7,986 bases of DNA from Deltaproteobacteria bacterium RIFCSPLOWO2_02_56_12 (lineage in GTDB: Bacteria > Desulfobacterota > Binatia > UBA9968), in contig MGRY01000046.1 of the NCBI GenBank assembly GCA_001799045.1, forward strand, positions 458 to 8,443. Direction: 5' to 3'. Below, one piece after another: positions 1 through 6,619 of the stretch. The first letter of the stretch is position 1. Each line of letters opens with the position of its first letter. The notes under the pieces were generated by a model. That model saw nothing but the letters and a program-made list of their open reading frames with translations, ran no database searches and had not been told where the DNA came from. The position numbers were made by a program, and so were the translations under genes.

Positions 1-2125
1 ACGGTTCGATCCCCGCGCTTGTGATCCGCATGGCATACGTAGTGGAGGTTCCCTGCACAGCGCTTCCAACTTCGGGGCTTACAGAGAGGGCAAAATCTTG
101 ACGAAGTAGGACAATGAAATCCTCAGCGCTGGTTGCTGTGCCTTTAAGGGTCTCAACGGTGATACGGCCTGTTGTAGCACCAATGGGGACAGTGGTTCTG
201 ATGGTCGTCTGAGTGATGCTGGTGATAATGACCTGCACGCCATTGAATCTGACGATAGTCTTTCCTGGAGCCGGGTCGAAGCCCCTTCCCTGGATCGTCA
301 CCTCGCTCCCCAACGTCCCGCTACCGGGAGAGAAAGCCGTGATCACGGGACCCAACACCACGGAGAATTCCCTAAAGGCAGGCGTTGGGTCCTCATCGCC
401 AGCAAGATCCCGAGCCCTGACTTCGAAGGTATGTGATCCCTCAGACAGCCCCGTGAATGTTACGGTGGTGTTGGAGGAAAACGCAGACCAGGCTCCTCCG
501 TTCAAGCGCCAGGAAAAAAGCAGGCTTCCAGCGGGCGTCAGGTTATCTGTCCCTACAAACGTGAAAGTAGCGGTAGTCTCGCCAATTTCGCCCAGAGGAC
601 CGCTTGTGATCTGGGTATCTGGGGCTGTTAAGTCGACGGTAAAGCTTGTCGAGGCTGAGGTTGAATTTCCTGCGCGGTCAAAGATCGTGACAGTGACGGT
701 GTAAAAACCTTCAGTTAAAGGGGTTAAGGGATTAAGGGTGAAACCAGAAAGGGTAATCTGAGCCTGAGAGGTGACATTGTTTGTGTCTAGCTCGATCACC
801 ACTCTGGCTATATCTACGCCCGAGAGGTTGTCGCTGAAGTCAGCCCGGATAACGGGAGTCCGGCTGGCCTGAAAAGATCCACTAAGTGGCTGTAGGTTGC
901 TGATGAGGGGTGGGACACTATCGTGAGTAATGGTGATCTCGGTCGGGGCGCTGGTAAGGCCTTGGCCGGAGTGGGAGGTAGTAAAAACATCAAGGGTGTT
1001 TTGCGTGTTGAGTATTAGGTCTAGACTGAAGGCAAAGGCGCCATCTTCGCTTAGAAGCGTTGTGGGGATATCAGAGTTTTTCTGAAAGGCATCGATACGG
1101 GATTGAGGATCCGTTGTGCCATGGATGATAAATGAGGCTTGGTTGGTGAAGGAGGGAAAGACCAGAGTGGGCGGTGGCGGAGCGCGAAAACGGATGATAC
1201 GGCCTTTCTTGTCGCCGTTGTCATCGGCCACATAGAGGTTACCGAGGTGATCTAAAGCTAGACCACGTGGCTTTTCTAGCTTTGAGGCGAAACGGGTAGT
1301 GGCTCCATCCTGGGCCACTTTACCAATGGCATCCTTGTGCTTCTTCTGAAGCTCTATCTCCTCCGCACTGACATAGAGGGCACCCAGGGCGTCAAGCACC
1401 AGGCCGAAAGGCTTCTTAATCTTATTCTTTGTGATCTTGGATACGGGGCCAGCTCCGCTGCCAGGAAGGATGGGAATCTTGAAGACGGCACTATTTTCTT
1501 CCTTCTCTGCCTTCAATCCCTTGGCCGCTGCAAAAAGATTATTCTCATGGACGATAACTCCCTGAAGCCCTTTGAAGCCATCCGCAAAGATTGTGAGTTG
1601 ACCATGAAGGAGGCGCAAAATGACCTCCCCCTCATCTTCGTCTTCGTCATCCTCGTCTTTATCCTTTACTGACTTTAGCCCTTTGGCCGAGATGTAGACC
1701 GTCCCATCTTCTGCCACCGTAACCCAACGCGGCCTCTTCATCCCCTGGGCCAGGGCGGTCTGACTGCCATTCGTCTCCAGCCTAAGTAATCTCCCCGTCT
1801 TCTCCTCCACAACCAGCAGCCGGCCCTGGAGATCGAAGGCTAACCCTACAGGCCGCTTAAGATGGGTGATGAAAGAGACGACCTCGGCATCGATGATCTT
1901 TAAGACCTCTCCAGCCTTACGGTCTGAGACAAAGACAGGTCCGCTGGGATCTACGACAATCCCTGCGGGCTCCTTGAACCCATTAGCCACCACCTCCACA
2001 GCGGCCAAGGCATCGATCTCTGAGAGATCTGAGGAACCAGATGAGAGAGGAAGTTGAAAGTAAAGAACGGGAATTAGAAGGAAAAAAAAGAGCAGAAAAG
2101 GAACGCCTTTTCCTACATGCTTCAA
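1..2125 (-). CDS. Secreted NHL beta-propeller / Ig-like / IPT-TIG multidomain protein, C-terminus off the window
   Basis: One uninterrupted frame of 708 codons runs from a TTG at 2125 to the left edge. The start is set by an AGGGGAGG ribosome site 7 bases upstream; the only nearby ATG is out of frame and followed at once by a stop, and the first in-frame Met (residue 129) would remove the signal segment. Residues 8-26 are a hydrophobic export signal or anchor. Residues 40-314 hold NHL-like propeller repeats with the recurring pattern 'P-x-G-hydrophobic-x-hydrophobic-D-x-x-G-x-hydrophobic-hydrophobic-V' (PAGIVVDPSG, PVGLAFDLQG, PFGLVLDALG, PRGLALDHLG). Three Ig-like modules follow (about 318-402, 403-500, 501-590), one ending in DRAGN and one in DLAGD. 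An IPT/TIG domain occupies 592-672 (VITAFSPGSG, VTIQGRGF, VRFNGV). From 676 another Ig-like module of the 'SVSP...QGTSTTY' kind begins. Such proteins are usually extracellular binding or adhesion proteins; the ligand is unknown. An acidic stretch interrupts the propeller at 155-167. Domain assignments are by eye; the frame itself is certain. Confidence 0.88.
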   Translation of the reverse strand, partial: MKHVGKGVPFLLFFFLLIPVLYFQLPLSSGSSDLSEIDALAAVEVVANGFKEPAGIVVDPSGPVFVSDRKAGEVLKIIDAEVVSFITHLKRPVGLAFDLQGRLLVVEEKTGRLLRLETNGSQTALAQGMKRPRWVTVAEDGTVYISAKGLKSVKDKDEDDEDEDEGEVILRLLHGQLTIFADGFKGLQGVIVHENNLFAAAKGLKAEKEENSAVFKIPILPGSGAGPVSKITKNKIKKPFGLVLDALGALYVSAEEIELQKKHKDAIGKVAQDGATTRFASKLEKPRGLALDHLGNLYVADDNGDKKGRIIRFRAPPPPTLVFPSFTNQASFIIHGTTDPQSRIDAFQKNSDIPTTLLSEDGAFAFSLDLILNTQNTLDVFTTSHSGQGLTSAPTEITITHDSVPPLISNLQPLSGSFQASRTPVIRADFSDNLSGVDIARVVIELDTNNVTSQAQITLSGFTLNPLTPLTEGFYTVTVTIFDRAGNSTSASTSFTVDLTAPDTQITSGPLGEIGETTATFTFVGTDNLTPAGSLLFSWRLNGGAWSAFSSNTTVTFTGLSEGSHTFEVRARDLAGDEDPTPAFREFSVVLGPVITAFSPGSGTLGSEVTIQGRGFDPAPGKTIVRFNGVQVIITSITQTTIRTTVPIGATTGRITVETLKGTATSAEDFIVLLRQDFALSVSPEVGSAVQGTSTTYAMRITSAGIEP

Positions 2126-2132
2126 AAAGAGA

Positions 2133-2140
2133 CCTCCCCT
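2133..2140 (-). promoter_or_regulatory. Ribosome binding site deciding a TTG start
   Basis: On the minus strand AGGGGAGG lies 7 bases before TTG at 2125. It is a strong Shine-Dalgarno match, and the TTG opens directly into a short n-region (K-H-V-G-K) followed by a hydrophobic stretch, as expected of a signal peptide. This is the main evidence for the non-ATG start of the long propeller/Ig gene. Confidence 0.8.
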
Positions 2141-2194
2141 TGGCGGCAACCAGGAGAAAATAAATCTCAAGTCGAATACTTAGAAACGAGGCGG

Positions 2195-2223
2195 ACTATA
2201 ATTTTCTAGAGAGGGAATGTCAA
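2195..2223 (-). promoter_or_regulatory. Near-consensus sigma-70 promoter for the propeller/Ig gene
   Basis: Reading the minus strand, TTGACA (2223-2218, a perfect -35 box) is separated by exactly 17 bases from TATAGT (2200-2195, five of six matches to the -10 box). Transcription would start near 2188 and give a leader of about 60 bases before the TTG start at 2125. The promoter lies in the 130-base gap after the permease stop codon, so the propeller/Ig gene can be expressed separately from the transport operon. No clear operator was seen around it. Confidence 0.75.
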
Positions 2224-2255
2224 GGGAGAGAAATATTATTAGCAAATTTGCAATT

Positions 2256-3980
2256 TCATCCCCGGATGCTGATCTGCCCTCCGACGGCGCGTGCGATCAG
2301 GGCCGTCACAACAACCAGGGCGACGATCATCACCGCCACCACGGTCGCCTTCTCAAATTCCGCGCCCGCGGCAAAATCCAACATCATCAAAGATAGCGTC
2401 CTGGACTTGCCCGTCCCCAGGAGCACGACCGTGCTGATGTCGCGCGCCGCAGAGATGAAGCCGACCAGGGCCACGGTGATCAGGGCGGGCAACAGAAGAG
2501 GAAAAATAACCCGGCGATAGGTGTAGAACCAGCCTCCCCCGCAGATTCTCGAGGCCTCCTCCAGATCGTTCCCCAGTTGCAGTAGCACGCTCTTGATGAG
2601 CTGGGCGCCGAAGGGCATGCTCTTGATCACCATGGCTATCATCAAGATATAGATCGTCCCATAGATCGGCAGAAAGATCTTGGTCTGGAGAAAGGTCCAA
2701 AGCAGGGCCACCCCGAGCAGGATCCCGGGTATCGACCAGGGCAGCCAGGAGAGAAAATCCAGAGCCGCTCTACCGGCAAAGCGGCTCTTCACGATGACGT
2801 AAGCGATCAAAGAATAAAAGAAAACACCCACGACCCCGGCGCCCATCCCGATCGCGATGGTGTTCCACAGGGAGCGCAAAAGCACGGGGTCGCTTAAGGC
2901 CTGGCGCCAGTTGTCCAGTGTCCAAGGGTCTGGGATATTAAAAAAACCGAAGAGCTTCATGAAGGTTCCCATGACTAGAAGAGTGATGGGAATCAAGGTA
3001 ATGCCCAGGGCTACGAACAAAACCAGGAAGAACGCCGGGTAGCGCCAGCGCCCCAGGTGAGTCGGCCTCACGCTGAAGCCCCGTCCCGTTACCGTCGTAT
3101 AGATTTTTTTACCTATGTAGAGACGCTGCAACGCCACGAGCAAAAGCAGGACCAGCAGAAAGACCGCGCTTAGCGCCATGGCCGGCGGGAACTGGGGCGG
3201 CTCCCAGGTTACCAGCTCATGGATCTTGGTCGAATAGACGTGAAGCCCTATGGGCACTCCCAGAAGGAGTTCGATTTCAAAGGCCTCCAGGGAGCGGATG
3301 AGGCCGAGGATCGTCGTCACCAGGATCGCCGGCATCATAACCGGAATCACGATACGGAGGAGAGTGCCCAGAGCGCTGGAGCCGACAATGCGCGAGGCCT
3401 CCTCAAGCGCCGCGTCCAAATTACGGAACGCCGGCGTGAGGAGCATAACTTTGATACTGATGCTCCCGCCGAGATGGACCCAAATAATCCCCCAGAACGA
3501 ATAGATGTTAAAGGGAGGCTCTTTGAACAATCCTAGATTGACGAGACCCAGATTGAGCAGTCCATATTTGGGATCCAGGAGCAGTATCCATCCCATAGTC
3601 TCCGGCAGGGCGGGAAGGAAAAAGGATAGCCAGAAGAGGAATTCCAGAGTCCCCTTCATGGGAATATCCGTGCGCGCTATAAGCCAGGCCAGGAAGCCGC
3701 CGACGAAGAGGGCGATGGCCTGGCGCGTGATCGCCAGGCTGAAGGTATTCGCCATCGCATCGAGAATCCCCGGACTGGTAAAGGCCTTGCGCCATCCTTC
3801 GAGTCCGTAAACGATCGGTTCGCCTGGACGGGCAAGCTGGAAACTGTTGAACACCATCAGGCCCAACGGGGTCAGCACCAGAAAGGCCACCAGCAGAAGC
3901 AGCAGGGTCATCAGGAGCAGATTCCAGTTAAACCCCACGGTCAGGGGAAATGTCTTTTCGACGGTCTCAGGTCGGGACAT
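2256..3980 (-). CDS. ABC transporter permease, fused two-domain (Fe3+/thiamine/polyamine-importer type)
   Basis: A 574-residue inner-membrane permease with two BPD_transp_1 domains in one chain, the arrangement of FbpB/ThiP-type importers. About twelve hydrophobic segments are visible, roughly at 21-45, 75-103, 112-135, 158-182, 211-234, 265-288, 315-340, 370-396, 408-430, 436-456, 491-515 and 545-565. Each half carries the cytoplasmic 'EAA' loop that docks the ATPase: EEASRIVGSSALGTLLRIVIP at 193-213 without its last residue, and EEASRICGGGWFYTYRRVIF from 473. Both have the conserved Glu-Glu-Ala-Ser and a Gly near position +8, so both halves look functional. The gene starts 15 bases after the UbiD stop codon, has only a weak purine-rich ribosome site, and probably depends on coupling with ubiD. 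It is last in the operon. The solute-binding partners are the two proteins encoded upstream; no ATPase is seen. Substrate cannot be read from the permease. Family assignment is firm. Confidence 0.95.
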   Translation of the reverse strand: MSRPETVEKTFPLTVGFNWNLLLMTLLLLLVAFLVLTPLGLMVFNSFQLARPGEPIVYGLEGWRKAFTSPGILDAMANTFSLAITRQAIALFVGGFLAWLIARTDIPMKGTLEFLFWLSFFLPALPETMGWILLLDPKYGLLNLGLVNLGLFKEPPFNIYSFWGIIWVHLGGSISIKVMLLTPAFRNLDAALEEASRIVGSSALGTLLRIVIPVMMPAILVTTILGLIRSLEAFEIELLLGVPIGLHVYSTKIHELVTWEPPQFPPAMALSAVFLLVLLLLVALQRLYIGKKIYTTVTGRGFSVRPTHLGRWRYPAFFLVLFVALGITLIPITLLVMGTFMKLFGFFNIPDPWTLDNWRQALSDPVLLRSLWNTIAIGMGAGVVGVFFYSLIAYVIVKSRFAGRAALDFLSWLPWSIPGILLGVALLWTFLQTKIFLPIYGTIYILMIAMVIKSMPFGAQLIKSVLLQLGNDLEEASRICGGGWFYTYRRVIFPLLLPALITVALVGFISAARDISTVVLLGTGKSRTLSLMMLDFAAGAEFEKATVVAVMIVALVVVTALIARAVGGQISIRG

Positions 3981-3995
3981 AGAGTCGGCGCTTTC

Positions 3996-5465
3996 TTAAA
4001 AGCCGTATTCTTTCCATCTCCTCTTGAGCGTCTCCGTCATTCCGGGAGAAATGGATGTGCCGAGGGCCGGATAGCGGCTTCCCCCATACTGCTCTTGGGG
4101 CTCCAATTCCCAGTTCACCGTCGCGTCGATCAGGACCCGCGTCCATTTTCCATGGCCGTATTTCACCGAGTCTCTCTCAGCGATCGGCACGCTCGGGTCC
4201 AGCATGGAGCCGGAGGTGCCGGGGAAAAAAGTAATATCCCCCATGGCCGCATTGACACGGTAGGCCAGGGCCCACTCGACCGCTTCCCAGTCGAAGACGT
4301 CGATATCCTCGTCCACGACGATGAGATGCTTGGCGGCATAGTTGGCGATGCTCGATCCCCAGAGGGCGTTGGCCACCTGCTGGGCATGGCCTCGATGAGT
4401 CTTGCGGATCTGGATACGCATGATCTCCGGCCATTTTCCTCTCCAGACTCCCATAATATTGGGCACGCCGGCCTGCTCCAGGTATTGCCAGGCGACCGCA
4501 GAAAAAGTCGCCGGAGTCCACGAGGCCCCTTCGTTGGTCCTGCCCGGACTGGCCCCGGTAAGACATCCGGTGAAAATCGGATCGCTTCGGTGGGTAATGC
4601 ATTCCACGCGGATGGTATGCTTCGGCATTCTCCGCCCGCCGTAATAGCCGCCATACTCGCTGAAAGGCCCTTCCAGCTCAAAGCTCTTCGGGTCCGGCGA
4701 GATCCGCCCTTCGAGGACAATTTCGGCAGTCGCCGGCACCCAGAGATCACTGGTCTCGCATTTCACCAACTCTACGGGGGAGCCCCTCAGGGAACCCGCC
4801 ATCTCGTATTCCGGATAGCTCACCGGAGTGGAAGCGACCATAAAAAGCGTCGGCTCCCAGCCCAGGACCACTGCCACCGGCATCTCCTCGCCCCGGCTTT
4901 TATACTTGGTAAAATGTTTTCCCCATCCCTGGGTCGCCGCCAGCAAGACACTGATGGTCCGTTTCGTCGAGATCATTCCGCGATAGGTGCCGATGTTGAG
5001 GAGATGGCTATCAGGGTCCATCGTGACCACGCTCGCCGAAGTCATGATGTATCTCCCGCCATCCAGAGGATTCCATTTCGGCACCGGGAGCTGGAAAAGA
5101 TCTACCTCTTCCCCTTTAATGATATTTTCTTTGACCGGGCCTTCCTTCACCTTGCGCGGCGCCAGCGGATTTGAAAAGCGTTCCTTCAATGTCGCGACGA
5201 TCTCCCGGTAAGATGCTCCCTCGGCTAAACCGAGGATCCGGCAAACCCTCCCCTTGGTCCCCGTACCGTTGGTAAATAGTCGCCGGCAGCCGGTATTTTG
5301 GTGATCCTTGATGTTTTCAAACAGCAGCGCCGGTCCGTACTGGCTGGAGACCTCTCGAGTAATCGCGCCGATCTCCTCATCCCAATCCACTTCGGCCCGA
5401 ATTCGTTTGAGCTCGCTCCTTTCCTCCAGATGGTCGATCCACTGTCGTAAATCCGCAAGAACCAT
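3996..5465 (-). CDS. UbiD family (prenylated-FMN dependent) decarboxylase
   Basis: A 489-residue cytoplasmic enzyme of usual UbiD family length. The family performs reversible non-oxidative (de)carboxylation of aromatic, heteroaromatic or alpha,beta-unsaturated acids with prenylated FMN made by a UbiX partner. Catalytic Arg is R162 in NIGTYRGMI, with N157 five residues before it as in Fdc1/UbiD. The two catalytic acids match E265 and E270 in EGPFSEYGGYYGG. E232 in VELVKCET fits the metal-binding Glu. VDEDIDVFD (384-392) and the C-terminal tail are typical. The usual metal-binding His after the Arg is not obvious: TQGWGKH (178-184) stands there. I chose ATG at 5465, five bases after the stop of the upstream binding-protein gene with an AAGG just before it. 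A longer frame to 5612 would overlap that gene by 142 bases and its extra residues do not look like UbiD. Substrate is unknown; the transporter context suggests an imported carboxylate. It need not be the ubiquinone-pathway UbiD. Confidence 0.94.
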   Translation of the reverse strand: MVLADLRQWIDHLEERSELKRIRAEVDWDEEIGAITREVSSQYGPALLFENIKDHQNTGCRRLFTNGTGTKGRVCRILGLAEGASYREIVATLKERFSNPLAPRKVKEGPVKENIIKGEEVDLFQLPVPKWNPLDGGRYIMTSASVVTMDPDSHLLNIGTYRGMISTKRTISVLLAATQGWGKHFTKYKSRGEEMPVAVVLGWEPTLFMVASTPVSYPEYEMAGSLRGSPVELVKCETSDLWVPATAEIVLEGRISPDPKSFELEGPFSEYGGYYGGRRMPKHTIRVECITHRSDPIFTGCLTGASPGRTNEGASWTPATFSAVAWQYLEQAGVPNIMGVWRGKWPEIMRIQIRKTHRGHAQQVANALWGSSIANYAAKHLIVVDEDIDVFDWEAVEWALAYRVNAAMGDITFFPGTSGSMLDPSVPIAERDSVKYGHGKWTRVLIDATVNWELEPQEQYGGSRYPALGTSISPGMTETLKRRWKEYGF

Positions 5466-5470
5466 TTTCC

Positions 5471-6607
5471 TTAATCCAAGAGCTTGCGCGCCAGTGCGGC
5501 GGCCGGATCTCGCACTTTGTAGATTCTCTCTTCCGATTGGTTTTCCATCCGGTGGAACTGTTCCAGCGTGAGTCCATCTTTCGCGGCCAGGACGCCAAAA
5601 TCTTTGGACCATTTCGTCTCCACATCGAGGCGGCGGGTCGGCGCTCCCATGGCTTTGGAAAATATCTCCTGCGCCTCCTTGCCTAAGAACCAGTTGACAA
5701 AGACTTTGGTTGCGTCCGGATGGGGAGGATTCTTAATGATCGTTAAGTGGCCGTAGCCGCCGGTCGCGTAAAGTCCCTCCTTGGGTGTGGGGAGAGCGCT
5801 TACCGGGAGACCGACCTTCTTGAAGGGTAGAAACTCGGAATAACCGATGCCGAGAGCTATGCCGACCCGTTCCTTGGCCAGATTCTCGGCCAGAAGACGA
5901 AGATCCCGGGTGAGAAACAACTTTTGCCCTGCAAGCCTTCTCAGGTATTCCTCCCCCTTGATAAGAAACATGTAGGCCCATATCGAAGCGCCGGAACCCG
6001 GGGTGCGCGGATCGCTCAGCCCGATTTTGCCCTTCCACTTGGGATTCAGCAGATCATCGAAGGAGCGAATCTCCTCGGCTTTTAGCAAATTGGAATTGTA
6101 CCAGAGGCTCGCGGTTTGGTAAGCGGAAGAAGCATAGATAAAGCGCTTCGCGTTATCGACCCAGATATGCCCTCCCCACCATTGCTTCGCGTCCCTCACC
6201 TCCGGCAGGATCAGCCACGGCTCCACGGGCTCCAAGACGTTTTCCGGCAGCAGTCCCTTGACGATGGACTCTGTGCCGCCGATGTGGAGATCAAAATAGT
6301 GAATCCCAGCCGTGGACTCCTCGACGATTCTGCGGATGATCGCGCCGCCCCGGGCTGGAATAGATTCCATTACGACGCCAAAGCGTTTCGAAAAGGCCTC
6401 CTCCAGCCCCTTTCTCAGCTCCGGGCTGGGAGGAATAGAAGCAACTACCCTACCCTCTTTCTTGGCCGCCTCGACCACTCTATCCCAATCCGCGCTGCCC
6501 GCCGCTCTCGAAGATTGCGCCAGGGCCGGAGACATCCCCGCGCTCCACAGAAACGCAACGATCGGAACAAATATTCTCTTTATGATCCCGATCCTTTTCA
6601 CTCGCAT
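5471..6607 (-). CDS. ABC transporter periplasmic substrate-binding protein, second tandem copy
   Basis: A 378-residue exported binding protein of the COG1840-like type (relatives bind Fe3+, thiamine, polyamines or phosphonates). A basic n-region (MRVKRIGIIKR), a hydrophobic core and the ALA|QSS site near residue 30 give a signal peptide; there is no lipobox Cys. The mature part begins near WDRVVEAAKKEG (41-52), followed by the family's lobe-hinge features: YFDLHIGG (104-111), DPRTPGSGA (199-207), the GHLTIIKNPPHP segment (287-298) and VFVNWFLGK (302-310). The tandem paralogue next to it aligns without gaps over 338 residues at about 69% identity by hand count. The poorest match is residues 241-260, where the paralogue has Tyr-Tyr and this protein has Tyr256-Ser257. 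A GAGGG ribosome site lies just before ATG at 6607, and the gene begins 12 bases after the paralogue's stop. It should deliver ligand to the permease at 2256-3980. Confidence 0.93.
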   Translation of the reverse strand: MRVKRIGIIKRIFVPIVAFLWSAGMSPALAQSSRAAGSADWDRVVEAAKKEGRVVASIPPSPELRKGLEEAFSKRFGVVMESIPARGGAIIRRIVEESTAGIHYFDLHIGGTESIVKGLLPENVLEPVEPWLILPEVRDAKQWWGGHIWVDNAKRFIYASSAYQTASLWYNSNLLKAEEIRSFDDLLNPKWKGKIGLSDPRTPGSGASIWAYMFLIKGEEYLRRLAGQKLFLTRDLRLLAENLAKERVGIALGIGYSEFLPFKKVGLPVSALPTPKEGLYATGGYGHLTIIKNPPHPDATKVFVNWFLGKEAQEIFSKAMGAPTRRLDVETKWSKDFGVLAAKDGLTLEQFHRMENQSEERIYKVRDPAAALARKLLD

Positions 6608-6619
6608 TGCCCTCTTACG

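Noticed and set aside
213..704. 163-codon plus-strand open frame near the left edge
   Set aside because: It lies opposite the Ig-like and TIG modules of the long minus-strand gene, whose frame is continuous and domain-rich.
2242..2251. Perfect 10-base palindrome GCAAATTTGC just after the permease stop, considered as a terminator or operator
   Set aside because: It has no loop and no following T-run, so it is a poor hairpin terminator, and a single AT-rich 10-base palindrome can arise by chance. An operator role cannot be excluded but has no further support.
1..2255. Apparent lower G+C and more TTA/CTA codons on the left than in the transport operon, as a sign of transfer
   Set aside because: Only judged by eye on a few lines; the difference is modest and can come from Thr/Ser/Asn-rich secreted domains. 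No mobile element or boundary repeat was seen.
4095..5174. 359-codon plus-strand open frame
   Set aside because: It is antisense to the UbiD gene, rich in Arg, His, Pro and Gly, and resembles no protein; typical shadow frame in GC-rich DNA.
5466..5612. N-terminal extension of the UbiD frame to an ATG at 5612
   Set aside because: The 49 extra codons overlap the end of the binding-protein gene, their sequence is Arg/Gly-rich shadow of that gene, and the ATG at 5465 has its own ribosome site and starts exactly where UbiD homology starts (MVLADLRQW).
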